Shown here piece after piece: positions 9,314-16,274 of a stretch of DNA of 64,000 bases. Numbering within the stretch: the first letter of the stretch is position 1; each line of letters opens with the position of its first letter. Made by a program: the position numbers and the translations under genes. Source of the stretch: UBA7702 sp040776805 (lineage in GTDB: Bacteria; Bacillota; Dehalobacteriia; UBA7702); contig JAXGZS010000007.1 of NCBI GenBank assembly GCA_040776805.1, positions 54,517 to 118,516 of the forward strand, read 5' to 3'. The notes beneath the pieces were generated by a model. That model saw only the letters and a program-made list of their open reading frames with translations. It did not search any database and was not told the origin of the DNA.

Positions 9314-9922
9314 ATGCATGTAATAAGATTTATTTTCTGGACTATCGTAGTCATTGTTAGTTTTTTTCTTATGATAAAACGCATGAGGATCCATAAACGC
9401 AGTAGGTATCTTGCGGTACTAATTATCGCGTTTATACTACTTTCGCTATCTGCATTGGTTCCCTTTGAAAACGCATTTGTTACATTTTCTTCACCGGAAT
9501 CTGCTTATCGTTATATATATATGGATAAAGCAAAACTTGTTGTGGAGGGCGAAGAGTCGGCGTTGGTGATTGGCAAGGAAAAGGATGCATACAATTATTC
9601 GATTATTCCCACATCCAATACTGGCTGGAAATTAGGGCTGGGATTAGATATAAAAACAAGTATAAGCAACTCCTCCTCAAATGAAGTTGCAATCTGGGTA
9701 ACTCAATATAAGGACTCTGAAGAGTATTACATTACAGTATTCGATAGGAATGGGGCTGCCTGTGACATAACCGATAATCGCAATTCTAAATTTTACCATC
9801 TGGATAAATCCAGTGTCAGGGATGACGAAACATTTTATATTTATTACGTTTACGTTCATAATTTAGATGACGAGTATGCCTTAATCGTGAATGGCAAAAC
9901 CTATTTAGTGATGGATGAATAA
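9314..9922 (+). CDS. Tandem paralogue of the 8412 membrane protein (copy B)
   Basis: This 202-residue protein shares the architecture and motifs of its neighbour (FSSPESA, VVEGEESALVIG, DITDNRNSKFYH, NLDDEYALIVNGK). The ATG at 9314 has GAAGGAG about ten bases upstream. A 300-base spacer (9012-9313) without a convincing gene separates the copies and repeats the start-region layout of copy A. It is likely the product of a tandem duplication, with divergence concentrated in the middle of the soluble domain. Function is unknown. Confidence 0.6.
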   Translation: MHVIRFIFWTIVVIVSFFLMIKRMRIHKRSRYLAVLIIAFILLSLSALVPFENAFVTFSSPESAYRYIYMDKAKLVVEGEESALVIGKEKDAYNYSIIPTSNTGWKLGLGLDIKTSISNSSSNEVAIWVTQYKDSEEYYITVFDRNGAACDITDNRNSKFYHLDKSSVRDDETFYIYYVYVHNLDDEYALIVNGKTYLVMDE

Positions 9923-9947
9923 GCCAAAACGATACTCAGGTGACATA

Positions 9948-10065
9948 AGGAGGGGACACAGGGACGGCTTTGTTGAGGGACACAGGTGTAGGGCACAGGG
10001 AGGGTTCTCCTGACGCATTAAAAATGCGTTACAAGAGCGGGCCTGTGTCTCCACGAAAATGCTTG
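9948..10065 (+). repeat. GGGGACGG-type dispersed repeat, copy 2 (diverged)
   Basis: GGGGACACAGGGACGG and CACAGGGAGGGTTCTCCTGACGC are followed by ATTAAAAATGCG and GAGCGGGCCTGTGTCTCC. The order of blocks is that of the element at 1943-2056, with substitutions in both arms. A short stretch after it (about 10107-10130) weakly resembles the RHS ELLKYSY coding segment. Confidence 0.55.
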
Positions 10066-10236
10066 AAAAGACGCTTATATGTGTGTATAATGAAGTTGAC
10101 TTGATCGAGGAATTGCTGAAATATGATTACATAGGACTCGTGCTATGAACATAATAGTAGGCCAAAAGAACCGCCCTGCGACACCAAACTCCTCTGTGAT
10201 TACGAAGAGATTCCCTGTAAGAAAATTAGGAGGCGT

Positions 10237-10608
10237 TTGCTTGACTTCCCAATGAAGCGCGGCTTAACTGTAATGGAAAGGAGACTGAAAATCACGGGTA
10301 AAGCAAAAAGAATTGGATATCGGGTTCCGCAGTATTATGAATGCGAAAGCATCGCAGAATCTCCTGATTATGATAAGTTTAAAAAAATTTTTGATTACTA
10401 TGCGAAAAAAGCGAAGACTGTAAAACAGCCGAATTGGTATGAGAAGTATGCCTGCCTTTATTTTATGTATGATGAAAAAGCGTATTGTATCTACCCCGAC
10501 CTTATTTCCGCGTCGCCGGAGATATTTGGAGTGTTGGCAGATAAGATGATAGATGAAATGTACGAAGTTGGGGCCTATGAGATGTTTTATGGCGGAATGC
10601 TTGATTAA
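10237..10608 (+). CDS. Small protein of unknown function
   Basis: This is a reading frame of up to 123 residues. AGGAGG lies at 10228-10233, so a TTG start at 10237 has very short spacing, and ATG codons at 10252 and 10273 are alternatives. The protein is soluble, acidic towards the end and rich in tyrosine and lysine (DYDKFKKIFDYYAKKAK; QPNWYEKYACLYFMYD). There are no membrane segments and no family that I recognise. Its position in the toxin/immunity island makes an orphan immunity protein possible. Confidence 0.45.
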   Translation: MLDFPMKRGLTVMERRLKITGKAKRIGYRVPQYYECESIAESPDYDKFKKIFDYYAKKAKTVKQPNWYEKYACLYFMYDEKAYCIYPDLISASPEIFGVLADKMIDEMYEVGAYEMFYGGMLD

Positions 10609-10843
10609 TATCTGAAAACGGCCAGTGGATAGAAAGCGCCGTCATGATTTTTGCTTTCGCGCCTTTCTCTTGGCAATGATCAAACAAAGTTATATCAGAA
10701 GCAGGAACAATGTGCTGCCAATACAAATTATGCGGTTTGTGATAGGGCGTAAGTAAAGGGTATGCTGTAATGGCACGGCGGTATGCGCCGCACCCGGGCG
10801 GGGTGACAATACTGCGGAATCCATATAAACCAAAGCAAAAACA

Positions 10844-10872
10844 TTGAAATTTATTTGCCGTGGTGTTATGAT
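10844..10872 (+). promoter_or_regulatory. Sigma-70-type promoter of the riboswitch leader
   Basis: TTGAAA (10844-10849), a 17-base spacer and TATGAT (10867-10872) place a transcription start just upstream of the predicted aptamer at 10890. Confidence 0.65.
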
Positions 10873-10889
10873 ATCTTATAAATCAATAT

Positions 10890-10977
10890 AACCTATAAAG
10901 AGTGCGCGAGAGACAAGCTCGTTGACCGCACGACAACCTGCCAGACGGTAAGGTGTCAAAGCTTGACCGATGGGTTT
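10890..10977 (+). promoter_or_regulatory. Variant S-box (SAM-I-like) riboswitch aptamer
   Basis: P1 pairs AACCTAT (10890-10896) with ATGGGTT (10970-10976), including one G-U pair. Inside are TATAAAGAG, then GAGAGACAAGCTC followed by GTTGA (the P2 stem and kink-turn), then ACAACC, then AAGGTGTCAA and a small P4-like stem (GTCAA/TTGAC). These match the S-box order TATCAAGAG, GAGGGA..GCCC, TGA, GCAACC, AAGGTGCTAA, with a compensated G-A/C-T change in P2. ACAACC and GTGTCAA depart from the consensus, so ligand identity is not certain. An intrinsic terminator follows directly, as expected for a termination-controlled switch. Confidence 0.72.
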
Positions 10978-10995
10978 TGGATCATGATTATAAAC

Positions 10996-11026
10996 AGTCC
11001 TGTCGGAGCGATAGGGCTATTTTTTC
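10996..11026 (+). terminator. Intrinsic terminator of the riboswitch expression platform
   Basis: AGTCCTGTCG (10996-11005) pairs with CGATAGGGCT (11009-11018) across a three-base loop, and ATTTTTTC follows. It lies between the aptamer and the ATG at 11058, so ligand-dependent termination would shut off that gene. Confidence 0.75.
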
Positions 11027-11057
11027 TTTATGGGTTATGCGGAAAGGACGCAAACGT

Positions 11058-11804
11058 ATGGAAAAAACAATCATTCACATTCCACACAGCAGCACTGTCA
11101 TTCCCGAAGAATATCGAGATCTTTTCTTTTTAAATAGCGATGAGCTCGCTGACGAAATTCTTCGCGTAACGGATCGATATACCGATGACCTGTTTGGTTC
11201 CTTCGGTAATAAAATCGTTTTTCCCATCAGCAGACTTGTGTGTGATGTCGAGCGGTTCCGAAAGGAAGAACAGGAGCCAATGACAGAGAAAGGAATGTGG
11301 GTATGTTATGAACGTACCACCGATCAAAAACCGCTGAAGGCGGTATCCCCAGAGCACAAGAAAGAGATACTTAAAAACTGGTACGATGTCCATCATGAAA
11401 AACTCATCTTGATTTCAGAACGCGCCTTGCATTTATGTAACCAATGTCTGATTGTGGATGCCCACTCGTTTCCCTCAAAAGCATTGCCATATGAAAATAC
11501 GCGCGATAATCGCCCGGATATCTGTCTCGGAGTAGACGAGTACCACACTCCCGCTGGTTTGATAAGACAATGCGCTGATTTGTTTTCCGAATTGGGTTAT
11601 AGTGTCGCCGTGAATATACCGTTTGCCGGCTGCCTTATTCCTATGAAATACTACAGAAAAGATCAAAGAGTAGCAGGTATCATGATGGAAATCAACAGAA
11701 GCTTATACATGGATGAAAATACAGGAATGAAAAACGAAGGATATTTGGCGGTCAAGGAAGATATCACCGCCGTGATAGGAAATTTAGCACATTTTAACCC
11801 ATAA
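11058..11804 (+). CDS. N-formylglutamate amidohydrolase-like protein
   Basis: This 248-residue cytoplasmic protein belongs to the N-formylglutamate amidohydrolase (FGase) family, zinc-dependent enzymes that release glutamate from N-formylglutamate in histidine degradation. Visible family motifs are HIPHSS near the N-terminus, RLVCDVERF, the metal/catalytic DAHSFP, NIPFAG and MEINRSLYM. The ATG at 11058 was chosen because GGAAAGGA lies about ten bases upstream and all homology begins there. The upstream in-frame extension would overlap the riboswitch terminator. No other histidine-degradation gene is near. Control by an S-box-like switch is unexpected for this family, and the true substrate may be another N-formyl or N-acyl amino acid. 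Confidence 0.75.
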   Translation: MEKTIIHIPHSSTVIPEEYRDLFFLNSDELADEILRVTDRYTDDLFGSFGNKIVFPISRLVCDVERFRKEEQEPMTEKGMWVCYERTTDQKPLKAVSPEHKKEILKNWYDVHHEKLILISERALHLCNQCLIVDAHSFPSKALPYENTRDNRPDICLGVDEYHTPAGLIRQCADLFSELGYSVAVNIPFAGCLIPMKYYRKDQRVAGIMMEINRSLYMDENTGMKNEGYLAVKEDITAVIGNLAHFNP

Positions 11805-11918
11805 AGATTCTTACGCAAAAGGCAGTACCACTTTTGGGACGTTTATGCGTTTATAATTAAAAGCAGCTTTGGGAAGTGTCGAGACTATGAATATTTTTGC
11901 TTAAGAAGGGGTGATATT

Positions 11919-12638
11919 GTGGGGTTGTGGAATAAAGAAAAACCAAAGAAACGAGACTGTGGCATCAAAATGAAGATCGTGCCATACGGCGCCGGTTGGA
12001 CAGACGTTTACCTTGATCTTGCCGGAGATCACTTGTATTTTATCATTTCGGAGGTGATGGGAAATCAGTTTGATGATCTTTTGAAGATACTTTATCACCT
12101 TTACCCCGATCAAAGTGATCCGGAAAGAGTGGATGAGCTTATGGAATATAAATGCGGCATCTGCGCTGAAACCGAAACCGGCTATGAAGTAGTAAAAATT
12201 GTGGATGACCTCCACGATATCAAACTGCCCGTTGTTGTACGGGACATCCCTTGGAAAGCTGATTTTACATGGGATGAAGAAGGGGCGTGCAGTGATTGGA
12301 CGATTGAAAGGGTACCAGATCAAAGCGAAGACTTCCTGTTAAAAATACATATTGAACATCATAGAGCCGAAACCAAAATCTACGATTATGAAGTGTCCTA
12401 CAGGGATTTTTGTTACGCTGTTGCAAAGGCGTGTACCGAGATGCTCAAGGAGTACGGGTTCTATGGTTACCACTATTCCACTTACACCCAGGATATGAAT
12501 ATTCGGTATTTGCTTTTTCTGAAGTCTGTCGCGTTGAATAACTTTGAAGCACGCAAACTGACATGCTATGATGAAGAGGGACACGGTGAAACAACTGACT
12601 TACAGAGGGAATTGGAGCTTTTGCTTTTTGAAATGTGA
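11919..12638 (+). CDS. Acidic cytoplasmic protein of unknown family
   Basis: This 239-residue protein starts at a GTG (11919) preceded by AAGAAGGGG. The sequence has no membrane segment and is strongly acidic and aromatic (for example MGNQFDDLLKILYHLYPDQ; GFYGYHYSTYTQDMN). Proteins of this size and composition next to polymorphic-toxin arrays are often immunity proteins, but I cannot place it in a family. The neighbours are the FGase-like gene upstream and a convergent small gene downstream. A stand-alone regulator or scaffold cannot be excluded. Confidence 0.5.
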   Translation: MGLWNKEKPKKRDCGIKMKIVPYGAGWTDVYLDLAGDHLYFIISEVMGNQFDDLLKILYHLYPDQSDPERVDELMEYKCGICAETETGYEVVKIVDDLHDIKLPVVVRDIPWKADFTWDEEGACSDWTIERVPDQSEDFLLKIHIEHHRAETKIYDYEVSYRDFCYAVAKACTEMLKEYGFYGYHYSTYTQDMNIRYLLFLKSVALNNFEARKLTCYDEEGHGETTDLQRELELLLFEM

Positions 12639-12690
12639 AAAAGTTCGGATTCAGCGATTTCGGCCCATCCCTGTGTGACCTCTCACAAAA

Positions 12691-12879
12691 TTATTTTTGC
12701 GGGGGATACTTTTTCTTGTCTTTGCTTATGCTTGTGTTTGAGCTTATTACCGTGAGATTTTCTGCGGCATCGCTGGTGAGATAGGCTTCTTCTGCCTTTT
12801 GTTGGGCTTTTTGTAATGCGGAGATGGCGTTTGTTGTTTCGTGGAAAAGAATATGATACATTTTTTTATAGTTTGGCAT
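12691..12879 (-). CDS. Small conserved clostridial-type protein
   Basis: This 62-residue protein is encoded on the minus strand, divergent from the XRE regulator at 13023. It starts MPNYKKMYHILFHETTNAI and has a helix rich in Ala, Gln and Lys (ALQKAQQKAEEAY). Short proteins with this layout recur next to small helix-turn-helix genes in Clostridia, which supports it being real. AAGGAAG lies about eleven bases before its ATG. Function is unknown; the predicted structure is largely helical. Confidence 0.55.
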   Translation of the reverse strand: MPNYKKMYHILFHETTNAISALQKAQQKAEEAYLTSDAAENLTVISSNTSISKDKKKYPPQK

Positions 12880-13022
12880 TCGTCAATACTTCCTTGTATA
12901 GATAATAACGGCAATTGTTCCTTCTTAATTATATATTGTTACCTATTAGATATCAATTGCTATTCTGTGGCTTATTTAAAATTGGCGCCACGAGCGGTAC
13001 ACTTTTACTGAGGTGATGATGT

Positions 13023-13274
13023 ATGGCCCGCAGCACCAAAGTTGCCATGGAAAACAGAGATAAATATATAGCCCTTGGTTTGAATATTGCCTATTACCGT
13101 AAACGGGAAGGGATGACTCAGGATCAACTTTCCGAGAAAGCAGGCATCAGCCGTTCTTACCTTGGTGAGATTGAAGCTCCGAACATGATCACGACATTGT
13201 CCCTGGAAGTTCTTTTCAATCTCGCAAACGCCCTGAAAATCCCGGTTTCAAGGTTATTTGAATTCAGGGATTAA
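13023..13274 (+). CDS. XRE-family helix-turn-helix regulator
   Basis: This 83-residue protein is almost entirely one Cro/C1-type DNA-binding domain: LGLNIAYYRKREGMTQDQLSEKA (helices 1-2), GISRSYLGEIE (recognition helix region) and a closing hydrophobic segment NLANALKIPVSRLF. GAGGTGATGATGT precedes the ATG. The divergent arrangement with the 62-residue gene suggests that it controls the shared region 12880-13022. A hairpin terminator follows at 13294-13318. Confidence 0.85.
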   Translation: MARSTKVAMENRDKYIALGLNIAYYRKREGMTQDQLSEKAGISRSYLGEIEAPNMITTLSLEVLFNLANALKIPVSRLFEFRD

Positions 13275-13293
13275 GGCGCAATCGCATAAAAAC

Positions 13294-13328
13294 ACCGGCT
13301 TTGCTTGACAGAGCCGGTCAAATTTTTG
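13294..13328 (+). terminator. Intrinsic terminator after the XRE gene
   Basis: ACCGGCT (13294-13300) pairs with AGCCGGT (13312-13318), followed by CAAATTTTTG. Confidence 0.6.
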
Positions 13329-13425
13329 TAAAAAGGAGCATCCCGATCAACTTGGGACGCCCTTGCACTTTCATCCATGAAAATTTCTTGCCGGCGGTTC
13401 CTGCGTGGTATATTATTACAGTGGC
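13321..13425 (+). repeat. Decayed remnant of the RHS array leader and module start
   Basis: AGCATCCCGATCAACTTGGGACGC, then CTTGCACTTTCATCCATGAAAA and TTCTTGCCGGCGGTTCCTGC follow the order of the leaders at 5144 and 7048 and the start of RHS homology. Homology stops after about 40 bases of RHS sequence. This marks the former right border of the array, more than 5 kb from the last recognisable module. Confidence 0.7.
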
Positions 13426-13495
13426 TATGAGAGAATGATTGTTTATACATAAAGTAGGCGTTTCTCTCCTTATGAAAAAGATACTTTTGGAGGTT

Positions 13496-13948
13496 ATGAT
13501 GATCAGAGGGCTCCGTTTTAAAATCCCCAATAAATACTACCGTCCTTTGGCGGAAATAATGTTTCATATGAATATTGAGAAGTATATTTGGACGATTACG
13601 GATCATCAGGTTTTCAAGGAGGGGGGCGCGTTTTTATTTAAGGAGGATCAATACTCCGGAACCGACTTTAAAGAGATGATCCAAGATGACGTTTATTATA
13701 TGGTTTTTGCTAAGATAAAGGCATTTTTTGATGATGGCGATATTTCCGAAATTAAAGATTTTCACGATTTTATGCGAAGTAAATGCCAAATGGTAATGAT
13801 CTGTTGCGATGCAGAATTCGTGGAAATATATTGTAAAAATCTCGATGACCTCGAAATAATCAAAAGGAACGCGTTAGAGAATCATTATCAAGATGTCGAA
13901 AATATTACGTCTGAAAATGATCGAAGAACAGATTTTAGCGCATTCTAA
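13496..13948 (+). CDS. DUF2691-like protein
   Basis: This 150-residue cytoplasmic protein starts at an ATG (13496) four bases after TTTTGGAGG. The N-terminal IRGLRFKIPNKY and the central YYMVFAKIKAFF resemble the DUF2691 family of short Bacillus/Clostridium proteins of unknown function. It is rich in acidic and aromatic residues. It sits directly behind the RHS leader remnant, where an immunity gene might be expected, so a role as an orphan immunity protein is possible. The family assignment is from memory of motif shape and is not certain. Confidence 0.5.
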   Translation: MMIRGLRFKIPNKYYRPLAEIMFHMNIEKYIWTITDHQVFKEGGAFLFKEDQYSGTDFKEMIQDDVYYMVFAKIKAFFDDGDISEIKDFHDFMRSKCQMVMICCDAEFVEIYCKNLDDLEIIKRNALENHYQDVENITSENDRRTDFSAF

Positions 13949-14321
13949 AAAGTTTTCGTTCATTGACGATACGGTATCAACCTTGTCGTGAGTATCTCAG
14001 TACAGCGCTGAACTGCAGGGAAAAGGTTGACGTTCAAGAAATAAGGGATTTTAGCGCGGGATTGTCGCGTATCAGTAATCTGTCGTGTCCTATCCTTTTA
14101 TCGATATGATCATAAGAAGAAAAAATCGAAAACGAAGAGGAAAATACGAAGTATTATAGAATTTAAACTATTATGCAATCATCAGAATTGCCGGAGATGT
14201 CGTCCCCATGTTACATGACCGGCTCTTTGGCATGAATAAAATTTGCGGAAATTATGAAAAATCATATCGGGAGAGTCCCGCAAAATGGATCTCAGTTATT
14301 GTTATCGGAGGAGCGAATGAA
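13949..14321. other. Intergenic region before glyA
   Basis: These 373 bases hold no convincing gene. A frame that extends glyA upstream to 14208 lacks homology and is not used. TCGGAGGAGCG before 14322 is the glyA ribosome-binding site. I looked for glycine, tetrahydrofolate and ZTP riboswitch signatures and saw none. Confidence 0.5.
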
Positions 14322-15593
14322 ATGTTAGATGTGATGCAGTTGATCGAATTGGAAACCCAGCGGCAAAGGTGCGGTTTGGAATTGATTCCCAGTGAAAATT
14401 ACGTAAGCCGCGATGTACTCAATGCCATCGGCAGCGTTTTTACAAATAAATATGCGGAAGGGTATCCGGGGAAGCGGTACTATGGCGGTCAGGAATACAC
14501 GGATCAGGTGGAACTGCTTGCCATAGAACGCGCCAAGAAGCTGTTTAAGGCGGATCATGCCAATGTTCAGCCCCACTCCGGCGCGTCGGCGAACAACGCT
14601 TTGTATGCCGCGTGGTTGGATCCCGGAGATACGGTTTTGGCCATGGATTTGAGCCATGGCGGTCATCTTACCCATGGCGCGCCGGTGACCTTATCCGCTT
14701 CCCTCTACCGTTTTATACGTTATAAAATCAAGGATGTTTCCACCGGTGAAATCGATTATGACGAGCTTCGCCAAATGGCGCTGAAATATCGCCCCAAAAT
14801 CATTATGGCCGGTTTTTCGTCCTTTCCCCGGCAGCTGAATTATAGGAAATTCGCGGAGATCGGCAAGGAAGTCGGCGCTTTGCTGGCGGCGGATATGTCG
14901 CACATTGCCGGACTGATTGCCGGCGGCGTCTCGGAAAATCCTTTCGACTACGGTTTTCACGTGATCACCACAACCACCCATAAAACATTGCGCGGCCCTC
15001 GCGGCGGTATGATCTTGTCCAAAGGGAACGTGTCCACCCCATTGAACCAGGTGGAAAAAACAACTGAAAATATCCCGACTCTGATCGACCGGGCAGTTTT
15101 CCCCGGTACCCAGGGCGGGCCCCATATGCATACCATCGCGGCAAAGGCCGTTTGTTTTGGAGAGGCTTTGCAGCCGGCTTTTAAAGTATACGCTCAGCAG
15201 GTCGTAAAAAATGCCGCGGCCTTAGCCGAAGCTCTGCAAAAGCGGGGCTTTCAGCTGGTTACCGGCGGTACCAGCAATCATATGATGCTGATCAATATTT
15301 ACGGCAGCTTTGGCATCGACGGTCATGAAGCGGAAACGGCTTTTGACGCCATTGGACTGACGATGAACAAAAACGTGATCGCCGACGATCCGTTGCCGGC
15401 CTTTCGGCCCAGCGGGATTCGCCTCGGCACCCCGGCGGTGACCACCAAGGGTTTGAAAGAAAACGATATGGATAAAATCGCCGCATGGATGAGACAAGCT
15501 GTCGAGCACCGCGACGATAAAGCCAAACTTGAGGCAATACATCAGGAAGTGGAGGCATTTTCTCTGCAATTTCCTTTGCCCAGTGATCAATAA
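14322..15593 (+). CDS. glyA: Serine hydroxymethyltransferase
   Basis: This 423-residue PLP enzyme interconverts serine and glycine with transfer of a one-carbon unit to tetrahydrofolate in the cytoplasm. Family signatures are ELIPSENYVS, KYAEGYPGKRYYGG, VQPHSGASAN, DMSHIAGL and the PLP-lysine motif TTTHKTLRGPRGG, with the lysine at about residue 221. The ATG at 14322 has a good ribosome-binding site, and homology starts at MLDVMQLIELE. The length is normal. The gene is monocistronic and lies on the border between the accessory island and the core genome. Its one-carbon product pool links to the methylamine island, but there is no sign of co-regulation. Confidence 0.95.
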   Translation: MLDVMQLIELETQRQRCGLELIPSENYVSRDVLNAIGSVFTNKYAEGYPGKRYYGGQEYTDQVELLAIERAKKLFKADHANVQPHSGASANNALYAAWLDPGDTVLAMDLSHGGHLTHGAPVTLSASLYRFIRYKIKDVSTGEIDYDELRQMALKYRPKIIMAGFSSFPRQLNYRKFAEIGKEVGALLAADMSHIAGLIAGGVSENPFDYGFHVITTTTHKTLRGPRGGMILSKGNVSTPLNQVEKTTENIPTLIDRAVFPGTQGGPHMHTIAAKAVCFGEALQPAFKVYAQQVVKNAAALAEALQKRGFQLVTGGTSNHMMLINIYGSFGIDGHEAETAFDAIGLTMNKNVIADDPLPAFRPSGIRLGTPAVTTKGLKENDMDKIAAWMRQAVEHRDDKAKLEAIHQEVEAFSLQFPLPSDQ

Positions 15594-16274
15594 AACGATA
15601 TTGATATGATGGGATGGGGCTTACCCGGGAAGCGGCCCCATGAAAAGAGAGTCGGCTTTTGATGTTCTTAAACCGCACCCCAATTGTTAGACAGTATGGT
15701 ATGCTGCATAACGATTGGGGTGATCTTTATACTGAAGGGAGTTCCGAACAAAAGATACGCCGCGGTATGTAAAAGACATGTCATAGAGACGAGGTAACGC
15801 TGTCGCCGACGCTGTTTTGAACTTATTTTATGCTTATACCTTATTCGGCAATATCAGGGCATGAGACAGTATGATCGGCCGTTGCCTGTTTACGGCGGAA
15901 TCTGCATTAGCGGATTCGCCGGTTCGCCCCTGCCGTTCGTGAAATAATCCGTTTATGATGCACACTTTGCTTAAAGCGGCAGCGTTGTATTTTATCTTTC
16001 ACACAAGGGATTTAGCATAAAAAAGTCCAACGGTATACAGATTTTAACCGATTTTCGGCCTCGGCGTGGAAAAGGCGGGACGCTGCCGCGCAAAAGGAAA
16101 TGTATCCCGTTACAAGCAGGTGTTTTGCCGCTTATGGAGGCCTTGGGTTTTGGCGGTTCGGCCATCCTTTGGGAAGGGTCCTGGCATTGACAAAACATCG
16201 GAATCATGACAAAATATATTTATGCAAGGCCTATGGCCACCATTGCGATCAGAGAAAGAAATAGGAGTAAAACG
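15594..16274. other. 681-base intergenic region before the ribonucleotide reductase gene
   Basis: No supported gene is visible on either strand. It contains a possible glyA terminator (ATGGGGC/GCCCCAT around 15613-15641), the 14-bp inverted repeat at 15676-15722 and AT-rich sequence near 15830. A cobalamin riboswitch was sought because the next enzyme is B12-dependent, but the conserved B12-box pattern was not found. Confidence 0.5.
15676..15722. repeat. 14-bp inverted repeat resembling an IS3-family end
   Basis: CACCCCAATTGTTA (15676-15689) and TAACGATTGGGGTG (15709-15722) pair with one mismatch around a 19-base spacer. The arm followed by GACA resembles terminal inverted repeats of IS3/IS150-type elements. 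No transposase is present, so this is at most a remnant or a very small non-autonomous element. Confidence 0.4.

Noticed and set aside
1..14000. CRISPR array suggested by repeated leaders
   Set aside because: The repeats are spaced by about 2 kb of coding sequence and contain no short regular spacers; no cas genes are present.
13949..14321. Glycine, tetrahydrofolate or ZTP riboswitch before glyA
   Set aside because: A GGGAGAGTCCCGC stretch looked suggestive, but the remaining conserved elements are missing.
14208..14321. Upstream extension of glyA
   Set aside because: The extra 38 residues match nothing in the family, and the start at 14322 has a good ribosome-binding site.
15992..16207. 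71-residue minus-strand open frame before nrdJ
   Set aside because: Proline-rich composition without a ribosome-binding site or conserved features; likely chance in GC-rich sequence.
15594..16274. Cobalamin riboswitch before nrdJ
   Set aside because: It would suit a B12-dependent enzyme, but the conserved B12-box sequence and the surrounding fold were not found.
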